DNA of 8,463 nucleotides from a bacterium BMS3Bbin07 (GCA_002898135.1 BDTQ01000283.1:1-8463), one strand, 5' to 3'; numbered from the stretch's first letter, positions 1-6,995 are shown. The notes: generated by a model from the sequence alone, not told the origin. A program made the numbers and translations.

Positions 1-2
1 GA

Positions 3-77
3 AAAACGAAACAGGAAGAAGCAAATGCCCCCACAGTTGATTTAAAAGAGGCGAAAAAAGAATCAGGATTAGAATAG
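3..77 (+). CDS. 3' end of an unidentified protein gene (partial)
   Basis: Frame 3 is open from the window edge to a TAG at 75-77, giving a 24-residue tail that is charged and rich in Lys and Glu (it ends KKESGLE). The other two plus frames stop within the first 45 bases, so this is the only plus frame that could be the end of an upstream gene. A hydrophilic, probably disordered C-terminus is all that can be seen. I do not recognise the family and the coding status is inferred only from the open frame. Confidence 0.4.
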   Translation, partial: KTKQEEANAPTVDLKEAKKESGLE

Positions 78-178
78 CTAATCATTCATTTCTGACCGAT
101 TCAGCCCTTGAATCGTGATAAAATAATCATAAGATCAAAAGACTGATTTAAATAAAAAAACAGTCCCGGGTGTCATAA

Positions 179-313
179 ATGCAAAACAGGGACTTTCCCC
201 CCGATATCATTACAAGCCTTCCTCATGCTGACATTCCTGCAGAAGGATTAACTTCATATCTTCTTCAATGCACAAATCACCAGGTTTTCTTCATGAGCTT
301 CGGGATGGACTAA
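179..313 (+). pseudogene. Probable N-terminal remnant of a small cupin-domain protein
   Basis: An ATG at 179 opens a 44-codon frame ending in TAA at 311-313. The product contains SLPHADIPAEGLTSYLLQ, then a short gap, then HQVFFMSF. This pattern (leucine-proline, ADIP, a small turn, YLLQ, then HQV and a hydrophobic strand) resembles the first strands of small single-domain cupins of about 105-115 residues, recalled from memory rather than searched. The metal-binding HxH strands that should follow are absent: the frame stops and the next gene begins 29 bases later. No Shine-Dalgarno precedes the ATG. The simplest reading is a cupin gene whose 3' two thirds were lost. A genuine 44-residue protein, or chance, cannot be excluded. 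Confidence 0.42.
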
Positions 314-335
314 ACTGCCAAGCCACCTTTATAAT
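306..335 (+). promoter_or_regulatory. Promoter of the UPF0182-yedF unit, probably giving a leaderless mRNA
   Basis: A perfect -10 box TATAAT lies at 330-335, preceded by TGGACT at 306-311 (4 of 6 matches to the sigma-70 -35 consensus) with an 18-nt spacer. Only 7 nt separate the -10 box from the ATG at 343, so transcription should begin at or within a base or two of the start codon. No Shine-Dalgarno sequence is present in the interval. The -35 box lies inside the 3' end of the cupin remnant. Confidence 0.6.
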
Positions 336-342
336 ATAGCCT

Positions 343-3033
343 ATGAAAAGAAATGTCCTCTTTATTGTGCTTATCACTGCCCTGCTTGCACTGATAGTGA
401 GTTTTTTTACTTCCCTCAGCTTTTACACTGACTGGCTCTTTTTTAAAGAAGTGGGATATGAGGCGGTATTCAGGAAGAGTTTCCTTGCAAAGGTATTCAC
501 CGGGCTGGCCGCAGGCGGTATTGCAGCCCTGTTCCTCCTGATAAACATATTCATTGCAAACAGGCAGGAGTTTCCCCAGGGCCGTATCTACAGCATAGAG
601 AAAGAGCTCTATGGCTTAAAAAAGTTTGATATGAACAGACTGATCAAGCACCTCGGTCTGTATCTTTCCGTTCTTGCCGCTGTGGTAGCTGTCATTGCTG
701 CCGGTGGGTACTGGAAAGAGGTGCTCCTGTTTATGGGGGCTCAGCCCGCAGGTCTGGCAGACCCTGTATTCAGCAGGGATGTCTCCTTTTATCTCTTCAG
801 GCTTCCCCTGATTGATTCCACGAACACTTTTCTGAGTATTCTGCTCCTGACAGGCATTGTCTTTACTGCCCTGAATTATATACTCAGGGGCGGCATTACC
901 TATATAGAGGGTTTGATAACCATTGACAGGAGGGTCAAGAGACACCTTGCCCTCCTCGTGTCCATCTGGATTGTCAATCTGGCCCTGAAATTCTATCTTG
1001 ACAGGTACGCACTCCTCTTTAATGAACACGGTGTGCTTTACGGGGCCTCATACACGGATATCAATGCACGGCTCCTGATGCTGAATGTGCTCACTGTGGT
1101 CTCTCTTGCCACTGCTGTGGGTTTTTTTGTCGGTGTGACAAAGAGGTCCAAATATGCTGCCATCCTTCCCCTGGCCATTCTTGGCGGTGTCTACTTCCTG
1201 GGGATTAGCGTGTATCCATCCCTGCTGCAGAACTTTAAGGTCTCCCCCAACGAGATTGTCCTTGAAAAGCCTTACATTGAGCAGCACATAAAATTTACCA
1301 GATACGGCTATGACCTTGAGAGGATTCAGACAGAGCCTTTCGATGTGAGTGAGAAGCTTACATTTACAGACATCAACAGGAATATCTCCACCATCAGGAA
1401 CATACGCCTCTGGGATGAAAAACCCCTGCTGAAGACATACAGCCAGCTCCAGCAGATAAGGACTTACTACAAGTTTGTTGATGTTGACAATGACCGGTAC
1501 GATATAGAAGGCAAATACACACAGGTGATGCTCTCTCCAAGGGAGCTCTCCTATGAGGACCTGCCCGGGAAGTCATGGATAAATGAAAGACTTGTCTTTA
1601 CCCACGGGATTGGGCTTGCCATGGGGCCTGTAAGCGGCATAACAAGAGAGGGCTTGCCTGAATTTTTTATAAAGGACATTCCACCTGTATCAACAACCAA
1701 TGTCAAGGTGACACGTCCCGAGATTTACTATGGAGAGAAACCCAATGACTACGTGATTGTAAAGACAAAGGTGAAAGAGTTCAGTTACCCCACCACAGAA
1801 GGTAATATCTATACGATTTATGAAGGCTCAGGCGGCATCAAGCTCTCATCCTTTATCAAGCGAATGCTGTATGCCACGTATTTCGGCAATTTCAAGATAT
1901 TCCTCTCAACCGATATAACCTCGGAGAGCAGGATACTTTATTACAGAAACATAATCGAGAGGGTCAACACCATTGCACCCTTTCTTCTCTATGATTCAGA
2001 CCCCTATATGGTTGTTTCTGAAAAAGGGAGGCTGTACTGGATTATAGATGCCTATACATTCACTGACAGGCTCCCGTACTCAAAACCACTACAGCAGGGG
2101 ATCAATTATATACGTAACCCCATTAAGGTAGTTGTGGATGCATATAATGGTGCGACCTCTTTTTATATTGTTGATGATGATGCGGATATCATTGCCCGTA
2201 CTTACGGAAAGATTTTTCCCACACTCTTTAAACCCTTAAGCGAGATGCCCGATGGTCTCAGAAAACACATCCGTTATCCCCGCAGTCTTTTGAGGGTTCA
2301 GGCCAAAATGTTTTCACTCTTTCATATGACTGATCCAAGGGTTTTCTACAACAAGGAAGACCTCTGGGAAATACCGGTCTATAAGGGCAAGTCCATGGAG
2401 CCTTACTATATAATAATGAAGCTTCCTGCCGGTCAGGAAGAGGAGTTTGTGCTTTTGTTGCCGTTTACCCCATCCAAACGGGATAACCTTGCTGCATGGA
2501 TGGCGGCCAGGAGTGACGGAGATAATTATGGAAAGGTTGTAGTATACACGTTTCCCAGAGACAGGCTGGTCTTTGGTCCCAGACAGGTGGATGCCCGTAT
2601 TGACCAGAACGCCTATATATCTCAACAACTTACCCTCTGGGGACAGAGTGGTTCTGATGTGATCAGAGGCAGTCTCCTCGTAATCCCCATAGAGCGGTCT
2701 CTCATCTACGTCCAGCCGCTCTACCTGGTTGCTACAGACAGGGTAGGGTTGCCGGAGTTGAGAAGGGTCATAGTGGCCTATGGCAATAAGGTTGTTATGG
2801 AGGACAATCTTGAGGCAGCCCTGAGAAAGCTTTTTAAGGGCTCATTGCCTGTGTTGAAGATTCCGGAGAGGGTTGTAGCAGAGCTTTCGCAGCAGGAACT
2901 CGGCAGGAAGGCGCTTGAGAGTCTTGAAAAGGCACGTGAGGCCCTCAGAAAAGAAGACTGGTCGGCATTTGGTGAATATCTGAAAAAAACGGAAGAGTTG
3001 CTCAGGGAGTTTTCAAAACAATCGGGACGCTGA
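343..3033 (+). CDS. UPF0182 family integral membrane protein
   Basis: The 896-residue protein matches the UPF0182 (COG1615) family in length and architecture; the molecular function of this family is not established. The first 295 residues hold about seven hydrophobic helices, roughly 5-27, 51-72, 103-123, 161-181, 201-219, 244-266 and 271-293. A large soluble region, expected outside the membrane, runs from about 295 to 840. Family-typical stretches are DPVFSRDVSFYLFRLP (140-155), GASYTDINARL (234-244), PNEIVLEKPYIE (302-313), LSTDITSESRILYYRN (521-536) and DSDPY followed by GRLYWIIDAYT (551-572). The last 50 residues are a charged, probably coiled-coil helix (about 848-890). The start at 343 keeps the first membrane helix complete and fits the family N-terminus. 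The gene has no Shine-Dalgarno. yedF follows after 27 nt, so the two are probably co-transcribed. Confidence 0.93.
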   Translation: MKRNVLFIVLITALLALIVSFFTSLSFYTDWLFFKEVGYEAVFRKSFLAKVFTGLAAGGIAALFLLINIFIANRQEFPQGRIYSIEKELYGLKKFDMNRLIKHLGLYLSVLAAVVAVIAAGGYWKEVLLFMGAQPAGLADPVFSRDVSFYLFRLPLIDSTNTFLSILLLTGIVFTALNYILRGGITYIEGLITIDRRVKRHLALLVSIWIVNLALKFYLDRYALLFNEHGVLYGASYTDINARLLMLNVLTVVSLATAVGFFVGVTKRSKYAAILPLAILGGVYFLGISVYPSLLQNFKVSPNEIVLEKPYIEQHIKFTRYGYDLERIQTEPFDVSEKLTFTDINRNISTIRNIRLWDEKPLLKTYSQLQQIRTYYKFVDVDNDRYDIEGKYTQVMLSPRELSYEDLPGKSWINERLVFTHGIGLAMGPVSGITREGLPEFFIKDIPPVSTTNVKVTRPEIYYGEKPNDYVIVKTKVKEFSYPTTEGNIYTIYEGSGGIKLSSFIKRMLYATYFGNFKIFLSTDITSESRILYYRNIIERVNTIAPFLLYDSDPYMVVSEKGRLYWIIDAYTFTDRLPYSKPLQQGINYIRNPIKVVVDAYNGATSFYIVDDDADIIARTYGKIFPTLFKPLSEMPDGLRKHIRYPRSLLRVQAKMFSLFHMTDPRVFYNKEDLWEIPVYKGKSMEPYYIIMKLPAGQEEEFVLLLPFTPSKRDNLAAWMAARSDGDNYGKVVVYTFPRDRLVFGPRQVDARIDQNAYISQQLTLWGQSGSDVIRGSLLVIPIERSLIYVQPLYLVATDRVGLPELRRVIVAYGNKVVMEDNLEAALRKLFKGSLPVLKIPERVVAELSQQELGRKALESLEKAREALRKEDWSAFGEYLKKTEELLREFSKQSGR

Positions 3034-3047
3034 TAGTATTTGCAGAA

Positions 3048-3055
3048 AAGGGAGG
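3048..3055 (+). promoter_or_regulatory. Ribosome binding site that sets the yedF start at 3061
   Basis: AAGGGAGG-like sequence (AAG at 3048-3050, GGAGG at 3051-3055) ends 5 nt before the ATG at 3061. A TTG seven codons upstream, at 3040, would put this purine tract inside the coding region and add residues not expected before a TusA domain, so the ATG is the better start. Confidence 0.75.
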
Positions 3056-3060
3056 CCTTG

Positions 3061-3669
3061 ATGAAGACAGTGGATGCCAGGGGACTTGGATGCCCCAAAC
3101 CGGTTGTTATGGCGGAAGAGACGCTTGATACAATTGAAGAGGGAACCGTAGAGGTGCTTGTGGATAATGAGGCATCTGTGAGCAACCTTGGCAGGTTTGC
3201 CAAAAAAAACGGGATGCATGCTGAGACTGAAAAGAAGGACGGATATTGGTCTGTAAGGATTACAAAGGGAAATGTATGCGATGTTACTTCTGAAGAGAGT
3301 GTGAGCAAGGAAGAGTCGGCAGGGGAGAAGGTCGGAAAGGCCATCCTGATGATAATCGGCACTGATACACTCGGCAAGGACGAGGATATCGGAAAGATAC
3401 TTATGAAGGGTTTTCTTGAGACAATGAAGGTGACCCGCGACCTGCCTGACATGATCTTCTTTCTTAATGCCGGAGTGAAGCTCACCACAATAAACGAGGA
3501 GACAATTCCTCTTATACGGGATATTGAATCCATGGGTGTAGAGATATTCTCCTGCGGCACATGCCTTAAACACTACGACCTTGAATCAGAGCTGAAGGCA
3601 GGCTACAGGGGGACGACAAATCATATTGTAGAGGGCATAAAGGACTTCGGTAAAGTAGTCTGGATTTGA
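3061..3669 (+). CDS. yedF: YedF-like sulfurtransferase: TusA domain plus DsrE-like domain
   Basis: The 202-residue product has two domains. Residues 1-70 form a TusA/SirA-like sulfur carrier domain beginning VDARGLGCPKP, where Cys11 in the CPxP motif is the expected persulfide-carrying residue. After a charged linker (71-92, with an extra Cys73), residues 93-202 resemble the DsrE/DsrF-like fold: a hydrophobic first strand (AILMIIGTDTLG, 94-105), then a MIFFLNAGVKL strand (131-141) and a C165-G-T-C168 pair followed by LKHY. This arrangement matches proteins annotated as selenium metabolism protein YedF. The probable role is cytoplasmic sulfur, or possibly selenium, relay between cysteine desulfurases and acceptors. 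That role is family-level knowledge; no selenium gene is visible in this window. It is the second gene of a unit with the UPF0182 gene. Confidence 0.9.
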   Translation: MKTVDARGLGCPKPVVMAEETLDTIEEGTVEVLVDNEASVSNLGRFAKKNGMHAETEKKDGYWSVRITKGNVCDVTSEESVSKEESAGEKVGKAILMIIGTDTLGKDEDIGKILMKGFLETMKVTRDLPDMIFFLNAGVKLTTINEETIPLIRDIESMGVEIFSCGTCLKHYDLESELKAGYRGTTNHIVEGIKDFGKVVWI

Positions 3670-3710
3670 CAGCCTGCCGCTGATTTCTATATAATTTCTA
3701 CAACTATTCA

Positions 3711-3802
3711 GCCGCAGATATACGCAGATGTCCGCAGATTTTTAAGACATTGGAATACTTTCTTTAAATATGTATCTGTGTTTATCTGCGTAAATCTGCG
3801 GC
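3711..3802. repeat. Inverted repeat built of 10-bp-phased CGCAGAT motifs
   Basis: The left arm contains cgcagat at 3713-3719, 3723-3729 and 3733-3739. The right arm contains its complement atctgcg at 3784-3790 and 3794-3800 and a one-base variant atctgtg at 3774-3780. All three pairs are symmetric about the same centre, and neighbours are exactly 10 bp apart. The outer 19 bp (3711-3729 against 3784-3802) match with a single mismatch. The unpaired centre is 34 nt (3740-3773). Transcribed, it would form a long hairpin between yedF and the tRNA, and a run of six T begins 7 nt after the right arm, so terminator activity is possible. A dispersed REP- or MITE-like element is equally plausible. Confidence 0.8.
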
Positions 3803-3833
3803 AGAGAACTTTTTTGAATCTTTTGTACAACGT

Positions 3834-3908
3834 GGGCGATTAGCTCAGTGGGAGAGCGCTGCCTTCACACGGCAGAGGTCGGTGGTTCGAAACCACCATC
3901 GCCTACCA
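3834..3908 (+). tRNA. tRNA-Val, anticodon CAC
   Basis: A full cloverleaf can be folded. The acceptor stem is GGGCGAT (3834-3840) with ATCGCCT (3898-3904), the D stem GCTC/GAGC (3843-3846, 3854-3857), the anticodon stem CTGCC/GGCAG (3859-3863, 3871-3875) around loop TTCACAC, and the T stem GGTGG/CCACC (3881-3885, 3893-3897) with loop TTCGAAA. The anticodon CAC at 3866-3868 reads the valine codon GUG. Discriminator A at 3905 is followed by an encoded CCA (3906-3908). The terminal acceptor pair is G1-U72, a wobble, instead of the usual G-C. Confidence 0.97.
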
Positions 3909-3978
3909 TAATCTTACCCTTATCCCCGGTCATTTCCGTCCACTGCTATCCTCCAAACTTGCGTAAATTAAAAAAATT

Positions 3979-4008
3979 TTGCCTTAATGTGCAGAAATCC
4001 TGTAGAAT
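3979..4008 (+). promoter_or_regulatory. Promoter of the HU gene
   Basis: TTGCCT at 3979-3984 and TAGAAT at 4003-4008, separated by 18 nt, resemble sigma-70 -35 and -10 boxes. Predicted transcription starts about 26 nt before the ATG at 4042. An A/T tract (about 3966-3980) lies around and upstream of the -35 box and could act as an UP element. Confidence 0.5.
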
Positions 4009-4041
4009 GGTAGCATTATTAAAATATAAGGAGGTTTATTT

Positions 4042-4326
4042 ATGAACAAATCCGAATTAATTGAGAAGGTGTCCGCTGCACTGGAGACCACAAAGGCAGA
4101 GGCTGCAAAGGCAGTAAATGCTATGCTCAGCACCATAACGTCAACACTCAAAAAGGGTCAGAAGGTTACAATTGCCGGCTTTGGCACCTTCAGTGTTGTA
4201 AAACAGAAGGCAAGAAAAGGGAAGAATCCAAGGACAGGGGAAAGCATAAAGATACGTGCCAGAAAGGCTCCCAAATTTAAAGCCGGCAAGGGGTTAAAAG
4301 AAACTGTCGGCGGTAAGAAGAAGTAA
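4042..4326 (+). CDS. hup: HU family nucleoid DNA-binding protein
   Basis: The 94-residue protein has the size and order of the HU/IHF family. An N-terminal helical dimerisation region (1-38, beginning MNKSELIEKVSAALETT) is followed by the GFGTFSV strand (46-52) and the DNA-embracing beta arm carrying GKNPRTGE (60-67). Pro63 in that motif is the residue that intercalates into bent DNA in this family. The C-terminus is a short lysine tail (GGKKK). The homodimer would bend and compact DNA non-specifically. AAGGAGG at 4028-4034 is an ideal ribosome binding site, 7 nt before the ATG. The gene stands alone between a tRNA gene and its own terminator. IHF cannot be excluded from one subunit, but the basic tail and generic arm favour HU. 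Confidence 0.95.
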   Translation: MNKSELIEKVSAALETTKAEAAKAVNAMLSTITSTLKKGQKVTIAGFGTFSVVKQKARKGKNPRTGESIKIRARKAPKFKAGKGLKETVGGKKK

Positions 4327-4385
4327 CAGTAGTTCATCCTGTTTCAGATAACCATAATCATAACGTTACTTTAATCTATAAATCA

Positions 4386-4430
4386 GGGGCATGGAGTGGA
4401 TAAACTTCCACACATGCCCCTTTCTGTTTT
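4386..4430 (+). terminator. Rho-independent terminator of the HU gene
   Basis: GGGGCATG (4386-4393) pairs with CATGCCCC (4413-4420). The stem continues, after a small asymmetric bulge, with GTGG (4396-4399) against CCAC (4408-4411), leaving an 8-nt loop. The run TTTCTGTTTT follows at 4421-4430. It lies 60 nt after the HU stop and 19 nt before the stop of the converging minus-strand gene. On the minus strand the tail is less T-rich, so termination there would be weaker. Confidence 0.8.
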
Positions 4431-4438
4431 GTCTTTCT

Positions 4439-4837
4439 TCAGCTCATTGCACTGAGAATCAGGTCTGCAACAATTGCAGCTATGGACAGCAGAAATATAA
4501 TGGCGTAATTAATGTCTTCAAGCGAGGCCTTGATGGAGGAGAGCAGGTAGAGGAGCACCTTCCTGTCCTCATCCGACAGGGGGGTATCGGATTTTAGTTT
4601 CTCTATCAGCTGGAACCCGTCAACCGTCCTTTTCCTCTTCTTTGATATCCCATACCGGTAGAGGAAGAAAAAGCAGTATCCTATCGTACCTGTATACCAT
4701 ACAGGTCTTACCCATTGAGGATTTAAATGCTGAAATACTATTAATGACCTGAAGGCAACAGCAGAAATCAGCCCAATGAGAAAGAATCCGTAAATAACGT
4801 ATTTAGGGACAATATGAGGTTCTTTAGTCTGCATCAT
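4439..4837 (-). CDS. Small three-helix membrane protein of unknown function
   Basis: I do not recognise this 132-residue protein. It has three hydrophobic helices at about 13-35, 46-62 and 109-130. The loop between helices 2 and 3 is hydrophilic and starts with KKRKR (66-70), so by the positive-inside rule this loop and the N-terminus should be on opposite sides of helix 2 and the loop should be cytoplasmic. That loop contains a predicted helical stretch (LSDEDRKVLLYLLSSIKASLED, given here in part as LSDEDRKVLLYLL). The start codon lies 12 nt after the tkt stop and lacks a good Shine-Dalgarno, which suggests translation coupled to tkt. It is the last gene of the leftward operon. The reading frame is convincing because of its membrane-protein composition and operon position. 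Confidence 0.7.
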   Translation of the reverse strand: MMQTKEPHIVPKYVIYGFFLIGLISAVAFRSLIVFQHLNPQWVRPVWYTGTIGYCFFFLYRYGISKKRKRTVDGFQLIEKLKSDTPLSDEDRKVLLYLLSSIKASLEDINYAIIFLLSIAAIVADLILSAMS

Positions 4838-4849
4838 GAGGACAACGCG

Positions 4850-6844
4850 CTATCCTGAGTTCAGGAGTTTCCCGGCCCTTCCAAGGATATTTTCAACTGT
4901 GAAGCCGAACTTTTCAAGCAGCACATTGTGAGGTGCGGATGCACCAAACCTGTCAATCCCGATGATATCTCCCTTCAACCCGACATATTTGTGCCAGCTC
5001 ATCGAGCAGCCGGCCTCTATTGCAAGCCTTCTCTCGCACCCTGAGGGCAATACGCGTTCCTTGTATTTATTGGACTGTTCGTCAAAGAGTTTAAGAGATA
5101 CCATGTTGACGACTCTCACCTTTTTCCCTTCTTTCTTAAGCTTCTCCCAGGCTGAAAGTGCGAGATGAACCTCTGAGCCTGAGGCGAGAAGGATTAGTTC
5201 CGGTCTACCTTTTGTATCTGCAATAATATATCCTCCCCGGTCTGCTCCATCTGCAGAGGCATATCTCTTTCTGTCTATTACAGGCAGCTTCTGTCTTGTA
5301 AGTATAAGGGCAACAGGGCCTCCTCTGTGCTGGAGGGCTGTTTTCCATGCCTCCCTTGCCTCGTTGGCATCAGCGGGTCGTATCTCTGTGAGATTCGGGA
5401 TCGACCTCAGTGAGGCAAGATGTTCTATCGGTTGATGAGTCGGGCCGTCTTCTCCAAGGCCGATGGAGTCGTGGGTGAAGACGTAGATGACATGCAGTTT
5501 CATCATGGCGGCGAGTCTTATTGCCGGCTTCATGTAGTCTGAAAATACCAGGAATGTCCCGCCATAGGGAATGATGCGTCCTGAGAGGGCCATTCCGTTC
5601 ATGGCTGCTGCCATGGCATGCTCCCTTACGCCGAAGTGCAGGTTTCTGCCGCCTTTCTTTATCCCGAAATCAGCATATTTTTTAAGATATGTATTATTGG
5701 AGGGTGCAAGGTCTGCAGAACCACCGATGATATTATGCATTCTGTCGGCGAGTGCATTGAGCACTTTTCCTGATGCAGAACGCGTGGCAACTGCTCCGTC
5801 TTCGGGATTAAATTCAGGCAACCCTTCATCCCATCCGTCAGGGAGAATTCCATTATTGAATTCCCTCCACTTTATATAAAGCGCGGGATATTTTTTCCTG
5901 TAAACCTTTAAGCGGTTCTTCCATTTGCCCTCAGCTTTTTTCCCTCTGTCAACGGCCTTTCGCATGTGTTTCAGGGCCTCTTGCGGAACCATGAATTTTG
6001 GGCTCAGAGGCCAGTCGGCATTCATCCTTGTCAGCCGTACCTCCTCCTTGCCAAGCGGGGCGCCGTGTGATTCGGCAGTGCCTTCCTTGTTGGGGCTGCC
6101 GAATGCTATGTGTGTCCTTGCAATGATGAGTGAGGGTTTGTCTTTTTCTCTTTCTGCTTCACGGAGCGTATTTTCAATCCCTTTCAGGTCATTGCCGTCA
6201 ACCCGCTGGACGTGCCAGCCGTAGGCCTTGAAGCGGGCTGCCACATTTTCAGAAAAAGAGAGGTCTGTAGAGCCCTCAATGGTAATCCTGTTGTCCGAGT
6301 ACAGATAAACGAGTTTTCCCAGTTTCAGGTGTCCGGCAAGTGAGGCCGCCTCTGATGAGACTCCCTCCATGAGATCGCCGTCACTGCAAATTGAGTAGAT
6401 ATTGTAGTCAACAATCGGGAATCCCGGTTTATTGAAGTATTCCCGCAGATATCTTTCGGCAATTGCCATACCAACGCCGGTGGCAAAGCCCTGTCCAAGC
6501 GGACCAGTGGTTGTCTCTATTCCGGTCTTCGGGTCATACTCAGGGTGACCGGGTGTCTTGCTTCCCCACTGGCGGAAGTTTTTTATATCTTTAAGCCCAA
6601 GGGGATAACCACTCAGGCAGAGGAGACTGTAAAGGAGCATGGAACCATGTCCTGCCGAAAGTACAAACCTGTCCCTGTTGGACCACTGAGGGTTTTTGGG
6701 ATTGTGTTTCAGGGCCTTGCTCCAGAGCACATACGCCATTGCAGCATCACCCATAGGCATGCCCGGATGACCGGACTGTGCCTTCTCAACCGCATCCACC
6801 GCAAGAAAGCGGATGGTGTTAATACAGAGTTCATCAATATTCAT
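4850..6844 (-). CDS. tkt: Transketolase
   Basis: The 664-residue protein has the full length of bacterial transketolase, which moves two-carbon ketol units between sugar phosphates with thiamine diphosphate and a divalent metal. Visible residues fall at the positions known from the E. coli enzyme: His26 in GHPGMPMG, His66, His100, TTGPLGQG (112-119), metal ligands Asp155 (SDGDLMEG), Asn185 and Ile187, His260 in AESHGAPLG, the cofactor-activating Glu408 in GVREHA, and His470 in EDGPTHQP. The pyrophosphate domain is roughly 1-320, the pyrimidine domain 350-525 and the C-terminal domain 540-664. GGAGG (plus 6851-6855) lies 6 nt before the ATG. The gene is downstream of hisF in a leftward operon. 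It supplies erythrose-4-phosphate to the shikimate pathway and balances ribose-5-phosphate, which fits its neighbours. Confidence 0.98.
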   Translation of the reverse strand: MNIDELCINTIRFLAVDAVEKAQSGHPGMPMGDAAMAYVLWSKALKHNPKNPQWSNRDRFVLSAGHGSMLLYSLLCLSGYPLGLKDIKNFRQWGSKTPGHPEYDPKTGIETTTGPLGQGFATGVGMAIAERYLREYFNKPGFPIVDYNIYSICSDGDLMEGVSSEAASLAGHLKLGKLVYLYSDNRITIEGSTDLSFSENVAARFKAYGWHVQRVDGNDLKGIENTLREAEREKDKPSLIIARTHIAFGSPNKEGTAESHGAPLGKEEVRLTRMNADWPLSPKFMVPQEALKHMRKAVDRGKKAEGKWKNRLKVYRKKYPALYIKWREFNNGILPDGWDEGLPEFNPEDGAVATRSASGKVLNALADRMHNIIGGSADLAPSNNTYLKKYADFGIKKGGRNLHFGVREHAMAAAMNGMALSGRIIPYGGTFLVFSDYMKPAIRLAAMMKLHVIYVFTHDSIGLGEDGPTHQPIEHLASLRSIPNLTEIRPADANEAREAWKTALQHRGGPVALILTRQKLPVIDRKRYASADGADRGGYIIADTKGRPELILLASGSEVHLALSAWEKLKKEGKKVRVVNMVSLKLFDEQSNKYKERVLPSGCERRLAIEAGCSMSWHKYVGLKGDIIGIDRFGASAPHNVLLEKFGFTVENILGRAGKLLNSG

Positions 6845-6995
6845 TCTTATCCTCCAGGGGGTAAATTTTCTTGTACCGGAATCCAGTGATAAACGGTTGT
6901 TGAGAGCTATATGATTGACTCTCTTCCCATAACTGCGGCTTCTTATCTCTGGATCCGGGTTGTAGTATTTCGAGAACTGTTTTTAGAAAACTCAT
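6834..6995 (-). CDS. Candidate 53-residue small ORF between hisF and tkt
   Basis: Its ATG overlaps the hisF stop as ATGA (6992-6995), it stays open across the whole hisF-tkt gap, and it stops 11 nt inside tkt. The product starts [14 protein letters not shown], has a short amphipathic N-terminal stretch, is otherwise polar and ends DKNEY. The start-stop overlap is typical of coupled genes in operons. Against it: there is no good Shine-Dalgarno, I recognise no family, the gap also holds an imperfect inverted repeat, and a second frame (that of tkt) is also nearly open across it, so openness alone is weak evidence. It may be only the hisF-tkt leader. Confidence 0.28.
   Translation of the reverse strand: MSFLKTVLEILQPGSRDKKPQLWEESQSYSSQQPFITGFRYKKIYPLEDKNEY
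6875..6960. repeat. Imperfect inverted repeat in the hisF-tkt gap
   Basis: The arm accggaatccagtgataa (6875-6892) is complementary, with one bulge and one mismatch plus an end difference, to ttatctctggatccgggt (6943-6960). A second, smaller hairpin GAGAG/CTCTC (6902-6906, 6919-6923) sits in the middle. On the minus strand this would fold into a branched structure that ends about 30 nt before the tkt start codon. It could be an mRNA processing or stabilising structure, a regulator of tkt translation, or a decayed dispersed repeat. Confidence 0.45.

Noticed and set aside
98..114. Small hairpin gattca/tgaatc shortly after the first stop codon
   Set aside because: Only 6 bp, AT-rich and without a T run, so not convincing as a terminator.
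162..194. Hairpin AGTCCC/GGGACT with a 21-nt loop
   Set aside because: Short stem, large loop and only three T after it; it also overlaps the start of the cupin remnant. Not enough to call a terminator.
2778..3573. Two long minus-strand open frames (260 and 186 codons) opposite the UPF0182 3' end and yedF
   Set aside because: They lie antisense to two well-supported genes, overlap each other in different frames and show Ser/Phe/Leu-rich composition typical of reverse-strand shadows.
3803..3833. Promoter for tRNA-Val
   Set aside because: No adequate -35/-10 pair at a suitable distance; the tRNA may be read from further upstream or from a weakly matching promoter.
3848..4045. 65-codon plus-strand frame over the tRNA
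   Set aside because: It begins inside the tRNA-Val gene; its first half is simply translated tRNA sequence and its end overlaps the HU Shine-Dalgarno and start codon.
4391..4597. 68-codon plus-strand frame after HU
   Set aside because: It begins in the terminator stem and runs antisense to the membrane-protein gene; no coding features.
5571..6889. Several 60-115 codon frames opposite or overlapping tkt
   Set aside because: The tkt frame is complete and matches the family throughout, so these are shadows.
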